NCBI GenBank assembly: GCA_014549065.1
Contig: JACDOX010000110.1
Span: 310,001 to 374,000, forward strand
Origin: Cardinalis cardinalis
Lineage: Eukaryota; Chordata; Aves; Passeriformes; Cardinalidae
Direction: 5' to 3'
Length of the DNA: 64,000 nt
A program made the translations under genes and the position numbers. A model generated the notes under the pieces. That model saw nothing but the letters and a program-made list of their open reading frames with translations. It was not told the origin of the DNA and did not search any database. Positions 26,131 to 39,400 of this stretch are shown here, one piece after another. Each line of letters opens with the position of its first letter. The first letter of the stretch is position 1.

Positions 26131-29100
26131 CAAAAGTTATGCTGTTACAAAAAAAATCATGTTTATCACTTAATTCTATGCCTTGCTTGTTTCATACAAG
26201 CACACACCTCAGTGGAGCATAGGTGGTTTTATAAATTTNAGATTGATTCACTTAAGGTAAATCTGAGATCACTTTTCCTAGCTACTGGCTGATTCAGATC
26301 AAGTCATTATCTCTTTGACCTTTGCAACCCTCTGGAAGAATGAACCCTTTACAACTTCTCTGTGTTGCAAAGCTTTTGCATTTGATACAGGCCAATAATA
26401 TTGTTACTTCTGGAAGAAAAAATGATTTTTTGGTATTTTTTTGTTTTTGGAGTACTGGAACAATGGAAGTGTGTTGGCTGCCAGATGACTAGGTACACTC
26501 TCACTCTTTAAACCTTTATCTCTACAGTATTCTCTATTGGGCAAAACAAAGTCTTATGCATCTGTGGATACTCATGCGACAACATCATTTGATTTGCACA
26601 GCACCTGTGTCTGGAGTGCATATGTGTATATTTTATATGTTTAAATGTCTGCATATACAAAAACATTTGTAACTTCTACTGAAATGTCAACCGCAATTAG
26701 CACACATGCAAAAGGAGAAGNATGCGTTCCCCTAGAGTTCAAATTCTAATTAAATTTAAAATTTCAGATTACTTTTCCTTNATTGGAGAAGAAAAATAGC
26801 AGCTTACTGTTAGAAAAATCAACTTTGAGAGTCTACAACATTTCATAGATACCCANGAAATAGAAGTGCTTCCCTTGTGTAAACAGGCTGTTGACCTTTT
26901 ATAGTTCATGAAGCAGAGTAAAAAATGGAGTGTAAACATTTTCTGGTCTTCTTTATCATAGTCCTGCTACTTTATCTTCTGTTTGCCTTCTAAATATTGG
27001 CATGGATTGCTCAGATGTGCCATTCACAGGCAGTCAATATTTGTTTCTTTATTGATCATAGTGGCTGGATTCTCCATTTAGGAAAGTCCTGACATTGACA
27101 TTCCCTGCTTAAGGGCTGGGGAAAGATCACAAATAATTGTGTCTACTGATGNGATGCTGCTAATAAGATCACCAGGAACAAACTGTAACTTCCTTAATAA
27201 CATCAACAAAATGACACTTAAAATGAAAAGTACTTTTATGTGCTACTCAAGATAACTGGGGTCCTACCTCTCATGAATACTCCTTTAAAAGCAGAAAGAG
27301 AATGTGTGAGAAAGATAAACAAAGTAAGTGGAGGTGAAATGCATTTGCTGTGTAATACAAGTGGAAGGACTTTCCTCTCATACTTCATTGCCACGTGAAA
27401 TGACTGAAATGGTATTCTATAGTTCTCTGCTTAGACAAACCTGCATAACTGATGGGTATCCAGATAATACAGAATTACTTNGCCTAGACTGCCTGATTCC
27501 TTCAGGAAAATAGCATTACACCATTGTCTATTCTAAGTGCAAGCAGGCCTTATTCTTACATCTAAAAAACCTCTTAAATACTGTCCACGTCATGACCTAA
27601 AAAAAATTACAAATACAAAATTGGATTTTAAAAAATGCATTCCAAACGCCATTGTTGGCCTCTGTAGGACTCTCCTTCCATCACTATTGATTTATGCAGT
27701 AACACACACACAAACAAGCCAGATGCATCTTTGAAAAAGTTGTATTTTAATACTTTTTAATGTAATGTGGATTACTAATATATTACTTAAAATCCAAGAT
27801 TTGCTTATTTTCATTTTCACACATTTTAAAAGGTTGCTGAAGCTGCATAGAAATAATGTGTGAAATTGCTAAATGAGGCTATTATTTCCTTTTGTTCTAT
27901 GCTAATGAATTCATTAACAGTTGTTCAGCTATTATCAAGGGTATTCTTTAGTTGTTAGATTAGAAAGATTTTTATCTTATTCTTACTGTGNATCTGCTCA
28001 TTAAATATCTGACAAAATGCAGATGATTTCTCCTGCAGGAAAGTAACAACCAAGCCCCCAGAACACAACCAGGAAATGTTCTCACGNTTTCCTTGACTCT
28101 TCAGTTTGCTTTTTGAGATTGTTCAGAATATCACAATGAACTGTGTAAGCAATAACTGTAAACAAGGAATGACAATACCAATGCTGTATTTGTAACAGGC
28201 AGTGTAAGCACTAAGACTTGGTTTTCCCAGTCGTATCATTTACCAAATAATTTTTCTAAGGCATAGAATTAGATAGATGTGTGCTCTACACTTACATATT
28301 CACCTACCTTTCNTTTTATGAGGGATAAAAGCATTTATCTTGTAGATGAAATTATTTTTTGCTCCTTACAAGTTCTCAACACCCAACAATGAACATTCTT
28401 TAAAAATATAGCCCATTTAATAAAAAAACTGGAAGTATTTTGAAATTAAGTAATTAATTTGTAATTACTAACGTCATATCTACTTGTGAACATATTTAAA
28501 GTACCCTTCACTGTTTTACCTGATGGTCNTCTACTTCATTCCTGCTGTCTTTAGACTTAGGACTTCTTTAATCCATGAGCACTTTGGAGATAGGAGCTTA
28601 TTAGATACATTTAAGGAACATAGTACAGGAAAGTCTTGCTTCCAGGTTGAATCTCGTACAGTGTTATGAAATACAAGTGGCCTTAGTACATGACACAATT
28701 GGTGGAATTTATGATCGAATTGTCTTCATAGACAACAATTGTCCTTTCTAGGAGGAAAATTTGTGCATTAGGTGAATGAGAAATACAAACTGAGGAGAAA
28801 TGCCTTACTCAATACTGTCTTTGATACTTTACAAGTGTGTAGGGATGGTGTGGGGTGACAGGTGTGGCTGAAGTACACTGCAGAAAAACTGTGAGACAGT
28901 CCCAACCTGTGGGATAAGTAAGATCCACATTACCAGGTTTGCATGTGCTCACATTCTTATAAGTGTAAAATCTTCTCTAGACTGCTCNGTGTTCTCTCTG
29001 TTCCTATTACACAGCAAAGGTGTGCATCCTTAGTTTCTAAGTGGGTCAAACACTAAATGGCAAAATCATATAAATNACCTCATGAGTGGAAAAAAGAGGA

Positions 29101-29561
29101 AGGTGAAATTTTAGAACAGTCATTNTCCTTTTGAAGGCTGTAGTGATGTTTAACATGTCTAAAAGCAACCTGGGATAATAGCTTGAGTACTCAGTACATG
29201 NCAAGGTAAAACCTCCCTTCTCTCCTGCTGCAGCAGCGACTTGACAGTATAGATGACCCAGCTACACTTCCCTTGCAGTTCTAGCCTTTTTTCCTAATGG
29301 CGTTGCTCTTTCCTGTCATTCTGAGATGCTTTATAAGGCCAAACAAGGGCTCCTCCCAGCCAGCAAAANAAAAATTAGCCCCATAATCATACTGTGTGGA
29401 GATATCTCCATAAATACACTGATCACCCCTGCTAGTTACCTACCCCTTCCCACCCTGAGTCTGAAGAGAGTGTTTGAAGATCAGGAGAGGCTTTCTGTCC
29501 TGCAAGAATGTGCTGGGTGTTGTGAAAAGAAGGGTTTTTCATACATTAATTTCTACCCCAA

Positions 29562-29810
29562 TGTGGAGAATCCATCATGAGAGGTGGGTTCAAAAGGTAC
29601 AGAGGTGTTTATTGCGTGCTGTGAGATGAATTAAAATGTACCCAGTAGAATGTATTCAAGCAGTGTGAGATAAGGAACAGCAAATTCCAGATTTTTAGTA
29701 TGTGACAGAAAATAAAGCTGTTCCTAGAGAACAGCTGCAGTGCTGGGATCCTCTGATTAAACTATTTGCCCGAGGCCTGAGGGAGCTGGGAACTATAACC
29801 ATCACTGACA
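29562..29810 (-). mobile_element. Possible old LTR fragment
   Basis: On the - strand an AATAAA (29608-29613) is followed by about 45 bases that end at GGATTCTCCACA. This resembles the end of a retroviral LTR (polyadenylation signal, short U5, CA end). The other boundary, a CA near 29809, is a guess. No target duplication was identified. Confidence 0.25.
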
Positions 29811-32800
29811 AATGCCTGCTTTTACAGTCTATTTTGGCTTTCAGGATTATGTGCCTTCTATAAAAGAGAAGCTACCATTCAGATGAAAGTGATGGGCTTA
29901 AGGCAGAAATTCTGGGTGGAGGCTTCTGTGTTTGTGTTATGTGGGCAGACAGATGAAACAGCCAGAGAGGTCNCTTCTGGCTTCCAGAGCTCTAGGAGCT
30001 GAGCGTAAAAGATTATGGTTTCCCAAATAAGCTGGGTCAAGTGTGTAGAATAGATCCTGAGGGAGTTTTGAAAGCAGAATGCTGGGGTCTGACAGGTCAG
30101 AAATGGTATGTATCTTTGAAAGAATAAATCAGTGTTGAGCTCCTAACATAAAAACTGTTCTGGGAGAATTCACAGCAAAGTTCCACAGGCTTTTTAATCT
30201 TTGTTCCAAATTTATATATGCNTCACAATAAATTTTGAACAATTATATTATCATAGAGTGTAAATTTTAAACTTGCAATTGAAATTTTATTTTAAATTCA
30301 TATATACTGAAAAAAATATAAAATATGACGACCACAAAATCTCCAAAGATGCTGTTCTCTATGCTAGAGTTTAGACAGACAGATAAGTCACANAAGCATC
30401 TAGCTTCATTGCTGCTGTTAAGACATAAAAAATTACTTTGTATGAAAATGATGAGACAAAATTAAATTTAAAACACTCAGTCAATATATTTTGCAATAGT
30501 CTTNTTTTTCAAGGAATCTTGCCTTAAGCCATGAGTACAATGGAAAAGAGACATATATTTTCATTTTTTGGTTTGTTTGTTTCTACTGCCATTTACCAGG
30601 TTATTTTTTCATTTAAAGGAATCACTTTTTCATCAGGTTTATAATTACATTTGTCTAGTCAAGAACTAGAAGTATTATTACATCTGCCTGAGAAATTGTG
30701 ATGGGCAGATGCCATATAGAACTGTCAATCTGCAAATTAAAAATAAAAATAAAGTTCTAAGGAATACTATGGACATTGCTAAAAGATATGCTAATTCACT
30801 AATTATTCCCATATATATGTTTTTCCCCTCTGTGCTGCAAGTAACATGAGGAATGTCTTCATAAGCAACCAAGATGTGGCTTGAAAATTGTTCAGCATTT
30901 CTGTGTTTGAATAGATACTAAACAAGCTCCATCTATTAAAAAAAATTGCTACTGTTCTCTCTTTAAAGATGTTTGCCTTTTAAAATTTAAAGTCTTATTT
31001 TATTATGATGCCAGTCTTGATGTGATCCTGTCCTATGGATATAAACTTACAAGTCTATGCCAAATCAGTGGACACTTCTGACAGAGGAAATCTCCAGGTA
31101 TGATTTCTTTCTAATGCCCTTATATAGGTCAAAACTTAATCACCCCTGTGTAAAAGCCTTTATAATTATCAACCAACATTGCCAAATTCAAGATTTCTAA
31201 TGTAACTGAAATACTAAGAAAAAAATGCATTTGTCAATTTATTTTCAAACATGTAACCATAACTGACAAGATGGATATTTTAGGCTCTNATATCTATTGT
31301 GTCATGAAAGGGCTCCATGCAAAATTATGAAAAAGTGGGGAAAATACAGATAAAATCAGAGTCTGATAGTCTCCTTTAGGAGTAGAAACTCTAGGCTCTT
31401 TGTGTTTTATACCATCTTTATACTAACATTACTTTTTTTTCTGCAACACTATCACACTTTCATAACTTCCAATGCTCATTGCAGTAAATTCATGCTACTA
31501 ATGGTAGAGTAATCTCACAAAATGCTAGTCACAGTTTATGTTACAGCAGGTGTCGTGTCAGAGGAGACAATAATCTCTGTCCTTAAACCCCACGTGCACA
31601 CAGGGATGCTGCTGTCCATGTGTTGGCCAACATCCTTCCTTTCTTTATGCTTCCTTGTCTGTGTCAGAGGTGGATAAGAGAAAACAGAGTATGGCAGGTA
31701 TGGAGGAAGCAGTGGCTGGGGTAGGAGGGGAAAAAATCTCGTCTGCGTCGTGCAGTTGTAGAAGAGAACTAGAAGCATTTAGGAGGAGATCTTAAAAGGG
31801 AGTGAAACAGCCAGGTGGTTGCCTTTTTTATTCCATGTTCCTTTCCATGTGAAGACAGCAATACAGCATATGCCCTAACAGGCTGTTGTTATATTGCTCT
31901 AGATTACATTTGGAAAAATTTTACCAACAGATTAGTGAAAATACTGCTCTCAACCTGGATTCCAAGGGGAGACAGTCTAGCCTAGTGTCACAATTCCAGT
32001 CAAATACCAATTTGTANCACCCAGTCCCATAGGACAACACTAGAAATATTTTTGTTCTGTTGTAGATGAGTTTGCTTATTGTTAGCCACTTGTAAGTTCT
32101 TCTGAAATTATTGTTACCTGCAAGTTTTTATCAACCTTTCCATTTGCTTACAGTTTCTCTGAGGTGAAATGCATGACTTATATCCTTGCTTCCTTAGTGC
32201 TTTGTAAGCCCCAGCGTTTGCACACCAATACTAATTGTTGTAATGTTTCTGCTTCCCAAGGACCTCTCTNCAACTAAAGAAATTTAAAAACCAGTCTGTT
32301 TGAAATTTAATGAGTTTTTATCCTTATTATCTTATTTTGTAGGCCCACAAATATTTGTTTGGTGTAGACATGACAGTTNATTTCTCTTTTCAGCTATTTC
32401 TATTCCCAAATAATAGATCTGTGTTAAAATTTATGAGTATTTGTTTTGCCCTAAAACTGCTCACTACTTCTGTTGGCTTTACATAAGTCTTTTCTTTTAG
32501 GTTGGAAATTTCAAAGCACTTTGAGTAGGTTTTTTAAAGTGCAAAATTATTTAAATTTGTTTCTTTAGTTCTTTTTTCTCACTCGTCTTTTAAANAAAGT
32601 CTTTTCAGACTGTGCATTGAAGTTGGAAATTCATACCCATGCTAAGGGAAGCATAAGAAGCTGTTTCAAGCTTTCTAACCAAAGTTGCAGTGAGGCATAA
32701 GCATTTTGTTGTGCCCTCAGCAGGATTGGATTTCATTCTAAGCACCAGAGACCTCAGAGCACTTTGAAGACTTGCCAGTTTGTCATTAATCCTTGTGTTT

Positions 32801-32865
32801 CTGCCTCATAGTTTTCATATCCTCAGTAACTTTATTATCCGTGTTTCTCCTTCTACATGCCAGGG

Positions 32866-33216
32866 TCAATAAAATTCATGTNACAAGTGCACTTTTTTAC
32901 CAGCCAGAAATATCATATTGGCTAGGATAATTCCATGAAACTCGGAAATGTTTATGAGACCCCAGTCTCGTGCCTGCTCACATTGCTGGCATGTCTGCTG
33001 AGTGAGAAATGCCAGCAACTCTCCCATGGCAATACACTGGGCTGACACTAAACTAGCTGCAGGCTCTTTGGACAGATTGAATAACAGGGTCTTGTCCCAC
33101 NTGGCAAGTGGTAATTTGAACAGGTGGGACAGGTCTGCCATCACTGGAGTCAAATCTGCACCATTTATTTCAGTGTAGCTGTACACGTTGAGCACAACAA
33201 GCAGATTTGGGCTCAA
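32866..33216 (-). other. Unrecognised 116-codon open frame
   Basis: Open frame starting MSPNLLVVLNVYS on the - strand with two N-containing codons. I recognise no domain and see no promoter or splice context. The composition is more protein-like than that of most chance frames in this window, but length alone is not significant in 64 kb. Confidence 0.12.
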
Positions 33217-33455
33217 TGTCTAACTATTAATTCNGCTTGATGTTCAATTATCAAGACATTGTTAAAGTCCACACAAGAAAAAGAAAGCACAACTAATTAG
33301 TGATGTATTTGCTCTTGTCCAGATATTTGTCTGGATTATTCTCTCTCCTATTTGTATGTATTTGAAAAAAATATTTATTTTGGGCCATAAGGGTTAGCAG
33401 AGTTTGGATTAAACATCAGCTGGCAGAGTGTTCCCTTTCTGCTAGTCCCTGAAGA

Positions 33456-33620
33456 ACCATGGAATTATAGAATGGTTTGAGTTGTAAGGGCATTTAAAGA
33501 TCATTCAGTTCCAACTTAACTGCCATGGGCAAGACCTCCCACTTGATCAGGTTGCTCAGAGCTCTATCCAACATGGCCTTGAACACTTCCAGGGATGGGG
33601 CATCCACAGATTCTCAGGGC
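33456..33620 (-). mobile_element. CR1 LINE, 3'-end fragment
   Basis: The + strand reads ACCATGGAATTATAGAATGG, then a diverged GGTTTGAGTTGTAAGGG, AAAGATCATTCAGTTCCAAC, and finally GGCCTTGAACACTTCCAGGG and ATGGGGCATCCACAGATTCT. These are reverse-complement CR1 3'-end landmarks. The fragment stops abruptly after TCTCAGGGC. Confidence 0.92.
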
Positions 33621-35500
33621 ATAAGAGAAATAAGAATGTTACATTCATCTGTCTTCCTTTGTGGAGGGTACCACAAATTCAACACTGCTACTTAGCACAT
33701 CATCACAGAGAAGGTGCAGATGGGTGTTTGAGGGAGAAAAATCAACATTCAGTGTTTGGAGACATAACTTTTTTTAACCAGAAAGAAAATGTCAGAAAAA
33801 ATTTTTGAAAGAATGTAAATGAATAGCTATTTGTTGCAATATGCAATAAAAATTGAGTCCTTGCAGTGAATTAAGAGATTTTANTTTTTCTTGAATTCTG
33901 CTTTAATGTAGGCTTTCATATTACTGAGTTGGACTTTTACATGGAATTGAGAGGATTTTATACTGTATTTAATAACCCCTGTCAAATAAAGGTACAAACC
34001 TAATTATGCAATAAATCCATAAAAATTTTTACAGACAGTTAATGAGTAGCTTGCATTTTTATAACAGCAATAACATATTAAAAAAAAAAAGCATTAGCTG
34101 TTCTAGGATTGCTAAAGTACTTGAACTGATAAATTAGTCTTTCTGGCATTGCATGACTAATTTTAATCACTTGGAGCTGTGGAGATGTGCTTGGTTTAGT
34201 ATTTAGGCTATTATTCTTAAATTAAATTTTAAAAAGTTAATACAAGTATCTGTCCTTATTTGTAAAATGTTATTAGTAAAAAAAAAATAATTACTGTTTT
34301 CCTGTTAAAGCTAATGTTCTCAACACCACTAGCATCTTGGGCTCAGAGATAAATAAGATAAATAGGATGCCAGCAAGTAGATACTGAAATCACCTAGTTG
34401 ATAGNTTAAAAATGCCATGGCAATTTTTTTCAACAAAAGTTAAATAAAGAGGTACATTTGTGTAGTATCTTACTTTCAGGAATATGANATTAGTTTTGCC
34501 CATTTAGTCTGATATGAATCAGTCACGTGGATGTCTAAATTGACTTTGAATTAAGGAAGAGCACTAGTTAGGACTCCATCCCCTCCACCTCCTTTTCTCT
34601 AATTTAATGACTGGAGGAGATATTTAGCTGTTTCTTTTTCTTTTTTTGTCTTTTTTTTGTGAAAACCTATTATTATGGGCATTTTATTGTTGCGAGTCAC
34701 TCNCACATGGATAGAGCATTCCTGCTGTTTATTTCCCTGGCAAGCAGGGATTTGTACATGCTATGGATAGTGGATTCCTCACTTCTAACACTACCCAATC
34801 TAATGGTTTTAGGGGAGTTGGAGACTGCTACCTGGGGGCCAAAGGCTGGCAGTCAGTTTGGGGACCCATAAATGGAATTAGATAAAGGAGAGAGATTGTT
34901 GGTNTTCATAAGGTAGTGGGGAAGGTGGGTGCAGGAAGGCAGAGAATCACAAGCTATCCAGATTATTACCTAGTCTTAAATTGAGGCAGCAATTTAGCAT
35001 TAAATCACTATTTCAGTTTAGACCAGGAAATGTTAAATGTCTATATTGCTCGTGATTGAACTAAAGTAATATTTCAGGTATTTCTTTATGTTAATTGCAT
35101 GCCTTTAAACCACTTAATAATGGAATAAAAGACACCAAGCAATAAATTCAAAAGCTTTAAAAATTAGTTTGTCAGATATCTTATGATATNTCTATTCCTG
35201 TAATGCATTTAATGGTGAGGAAGAGCCAGGTGGTGTTTTTATTTCTACCAGATAAAACTTATATCCAGCTGGTTTAGTTTGTGATCTTAAATATGTTTAC
35301 ATGACTTGTGGCTGTTGTAATATGTTTATTAATATCGTTACATAGCCCTGTGTTGCAAGCGATGATATAAACCCTCTTATAATCATTAATGAATTAAACT
35401 TTAAACTACCATTACCTGACAAAGAACCACTAAATCCTTTCNGAAAAAAGAAAATACCTATTATTTTAAGATAAAAAAGCTAATAAACCCCATGGGTCAT
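33621..35500. other. Unique sequence, possible conserved elements
   Basis: Very AT-rich. The stretches at 33950-34200 and 35040-35420 are repeat-free and dense in ATTA/TAAT homeodomain cores, including the perfect palindrome TCATTAATGA at 35383-35392. No gene recognised. Confidence 0.55.
35383..35392. promoter_or_regulatory. Paired-homeodomain-type palindrome
   Basis: TCATTAATGA is a perfect palindrome containing back-to-back ATTA and TAAT homeodomain cores. It is suggestive only. Confidence 0.2.
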
Positions 35501-36098
35501 TGTGCTGGTTTTGGCTGGGGTAGAATTTTCTTCACAGTGGCTAGCTCAGGTCTGTGTTTTGGATTTGTGCCGGAAACAGTGTTGATAATTCAGGGATGTT
35601 TTGTTATTGCTGAGCAGAACATACACAGAGACAAAGTATTTCCTTCTTCTTATATGGCCACTCTGCCAAGGGAGTTGGGGGTGTGTTTCTTCTTCACATG
35701 AGCAATGGNGAATTGGGGAGGAGACACACTGGGACCACTGACCCCAACTGACCCAAAGGATATTCCATACTGTATGACATCATGCTGAGTATTTAAAGTA
35801 GGGATGCAGGAGGGACATTCAGAGTTATGGCATTTATTTTCCCAAGTNCACACCATTCCATGTAATGGAGCCCTGCTTTTCTGGAGATGACTGAACACTT
35901 GCCTGCCCATGGAAAGCAGTGAATTAATTCCTTGCTTTNTTTTACTTGCTTGTTTGGCTTTTTCTTTCCATATTAAACNGTCTTTATCTCAACCCACAAG
36001 TTTTAACACTTTTCCTCTTCTGATTCTGACACTGCTAGTGGGAGAGTGAANGAGAGGCTATGTGATACATGGTTGCTGGCTGGGGTTAAACCACAACA
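35501..36098 (+). mobile_element. Complete solo LTR, 598 bp, ERVL-type
   Basis: Begins TGTGCTGGTTTTGGCTGGGG and ends GGCTGGGGTTAAACCACAACA in part, with canonical TG...CA termini. The flanks GTCAT (35496-35500) and GCCAT (36099-36103) are a 5-bp target duplication with one substitution. A TATA-like TATTTAAA lies near 35790 and a variant polyadenylation signal ATTAAA at 35972-35977. It matches a very common avian LTR pattern (for example TGGAGCCCTGCTTTTCTGGAG and CTTTATCTCAACCCACAAG in part). There is no internal viral sequence. Confidence 0.92.
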
Positions 36099-36404
36099 GC
36101 CATCTTTAATTATATCTCTTTCAGAACAGAAGCCTGCATCTGTTTATGTCATAGGTGAAAAATCAAACTTCTGCAGAAAGGTCACAAANCTTTCAGAATT
36201 TGTTTGTCTCAAAGAAATCTTGCATAAAAACTAGCCCATATGTGAGATTTCTCATGTGAAGAAGAAAGAAATACAGAAGTTGAGTCAGGTTTTTCATTGT
36301 TAAGGAAAATTGGCTGAAACACTTTATTTTAGAAATGTGTTTCTATATAAATCTCCTTAATAGAATCACATATTTTCTAANAGAGGTTTTTTCTTTTTCT
36401 TTAG

Positions 36405-36439
36405 GAGATTCTTTCCGCTTTCCACCAAATATTAGTGTG
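36405..36439 (+). other. Candidate 35-nt microexon
   Basis: A strong acceptor (16-base pyrimidine tract at 36387-36402 then AG, with a branch-like TTCTAA at about 36375-36380) is followed by 35 bases and then a strong donor, GTG/GTAAGG. One frame reads DSFRFPPNISV, another EILSAFHQILV, and the third has a stop. The acceptor-donor pairing at microexon distance is the best in the window. I do not recognise the peptide and cannot identify flanking exons. Confidence 0.3.
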
Positions 36440-39400
36440 GTAAGGATTTAAAAGAAATTAAAATTTTGTGTTTGTGCTACATTATGCTCTTCTATTTACT
36501 TCTATCAAGTGATCCTATTTAAAAGCACAGGTGGTGGGAGTGAGACATCACATAGCCCACATCATTCCCATGCTTCTGATGTTGTGGAAGTTGAAGTAAG
36601 CTGGAAACCTCAGAAAGTGTTGACAGCTAGTATAATTTTTATTTTAACTGATTATCAGAAATCNTTCAATAGATTATTTATGAGCTATACCCACAAAAAG
36701 TGTGGATATATATGCCAGATATGTTTCCATGTTAAACACCACATTGGGGACAAGAAGGTAGATGGCAGCTTCAAATTTGAGCCGGAAAACTCAGGTGGTG
36801 TTTGACAGAAACAGTCAGTTTGCCTACTGCCTATCATCATCTGTGAGGGCCACAAAGAAATTTGCTAAAAGCTGTGTGCAGGGACNTTGTAACACACTCT
36901 TTGNGCAGATNATATGAATAAANTTGGTCTTCTCTTATTTATGCAGGCAGGAATTAACCTGGCAGAGATTCAAATAATTCTCTACTACTGTAGTACTCTT
37001 CCTTACATTGGCTTGTACAGATCATTGCAGCAGATGAAGGATTTCATAGCTTTACCATGCTAATAATGCTGAATTTCATGGTTTGTCAGCTTGTCAANGA
37101 TTTACAAGACTGACATTAAATTACTAGAGGAATTGTCATGGAGTAAAAGACGGAAATNTCAAATTTTTTAAAGATTTTTTTTGCATTAGCTTTACTTTTC
37201 TAGAAATCACAGACAGATGTTCTTATTAAAGAGACTCAGTTCATCTCTCGTTAACAAAATTTATGTGCCATTCACATATGGATCACTCAGATATGTTTGA
37301 ATTCAGGGAAAGCCATAGAAAATCAAACATTTCAGGCATAGGATAATCAGAATATATTTTTTATAGTCGTCCTTGGATAATATTTACCTGGTACAGAGNA
37401 TTAGTTTATGCATGTGTAAAGAGAATTTAATTAGAATTTACCTGGAATNTGTAATTTCCTTTATGAAAGCAGTTTTGGTAAGAGCAAATGTCATTNGTCT
37501 TTATTTTGTGCTCAAGAAAATTTCTGAGTAGGTTTTCCAGAGTGTGATTTCAGGCTTATTTTCTAGTTTTCCCCNCCTCCATATTATTCCTATCCTTAGT
37601 GTCACAAGGTATTTAAAAACACTGTCCCAGTGTTGAATGGTACTTCCATGGACAAATATTTGGTGTATTTCAGTTTTACTGCAGCTAGTCTATGTCACTC
37701 ACTTAAGATCTATATTACAGTGACATAACACAGACTCTCACATTTTCAAAACACAGTTTGCTTTTTCTTTTTTCTCAGAATAATGATATATATGAAATAT
37801 CATTCATGTATACATACTAAGGAGACAACTGCTGTTTTAATACATCCATGCATAAAGTTTTATGTGCCCTTTGTTTGTGTCTGAATCATAAAGCAAATAT
37901 ATTTATAATGGTCTTTCATTTAATACAATTGTAAAGTTTCTCAGTTAGTTCCTGTCAAGCTTCTTATACCTGGTCCAAACATAGAACTGCATTAAAAAGA
38001 CTGTGACACATTCTTTAAAAGGTATTGGTCCAAAACTCCTCTTCTGACTCTAAAAGCCTATCTGTACATTTTGCAGTCATTTATTGTTGAGTATGGGACC
38101 AATAGTTCAGGAAGTTTTGCCATTACATGTGTTCACAGTGTGGATGTCAAGCAACACTTCACTTTTGCTGCATGAAGGCTAATTCCATGCTTCCTGTAGA
38201 GGTGATGACNAGATTTGTAAAGTCCTCACAGGAATCTGGAATCCCAAAAAGTAACGTGTACATAACTAGAAGACTGCCCAGGAAATAAAGGATGGATGTA
38301 GACTAGGAGAAAGTAAATACGTTGGCATGGGTGGAAGCTGAAATAGATCCTCAGAAGGGTAAATGAGTATCACAACCTGAACAATTTCACTTCCACATTT
38401 TGGCTTTTCTGTTCTGCTTTGTTTTAATTTATAGAGTCTCTCACAGATCTGTACCAGTTTTCTCAGTGAAACGAAGTCCCACAGACATGATATATCAAGC
38501 TGGGCCTNAATTAGTGAGCCAAACTCCTGGAGAGTACAGTGCCCAGAAAGCAAGCAAAGGGTTGAAGTGTGAATATTCCCATGATAGGCTAAAGCCCCTT
38601 TCTTGCTCCTGCTTACTTCATAGACCTGTATGTAGCCAGCTGCCTGTCAAAGCTGTACCCTTTCCATAAAGTCATGTTCATCTATAGGATAATGAATCAG
38701 ACAGAAAATCAATGCGACATTTCAAATATGGCCTCATTAGTGCCCTTGTTTAGTGTAAAGAATAAATATCCAGCAAATTGCTCAGCATTNCTCTTCTCAC
38801 TTCCTGGAATTATATTTTCCTTGCCTTATTGCCTCTACACCTTGTGTTGAATTTAATTCTAGGCACTAACCTTATAATCCTTAGCCTGCTCTGTGATTTA
38901 TGGTTATGATCTTTGGTTATTTCTTTATTTGTCCTGCAGATCTACTAATTTGCATCTGCTCCTGTGAGTTGTATAAGCTGCTTACTCATCCCACACTCCT
39001 GCAGGGTTGCTGCAGTCTGCTCCACTCCCTGAGTCACAAGCAGCAGCTGAACTGTGAAAGAACAGTGCTCTGTACTCGTACTGAAGATTGCTTCACCTCC
39101 TCACNAAACTTACTATTTCTGTTTACAAATCCACTCTGTCTCTGATCTCCCCAGTCTTGATTTTCTCTTCTCTTATGCTTCAGAGGTTTTGTGTAATTTA
39201 CCACTTCTTGCAGTCTGGGGGAGCAGAACCATTTCTTTTGAAGTGACTCTGGATTAAAGCAATTCACACCTGTCTCCTCGTCTTTGTCAGTCATCTGTTA
39301 CTATCCTTCCCCTGCTGTCTCTGTTCTTCTCAGCCCAGTNGGGTTTTTTGATTTGTTTGTTTCATGGTGATGCATGAGAAGTTCAGTAGATGAACTGATC

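Larger units (their letters stand above)
26131..33455. other. Unique non-coding sequence
   Basis: AT-rich sequence with no recognised gene. A possible old LTR remnant lies at about 29562-29810. A 116-codon frame on the - strand at 32866-33216 is unrecognised. No exon or RNA gene could be supported. Confidence 0.65.
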
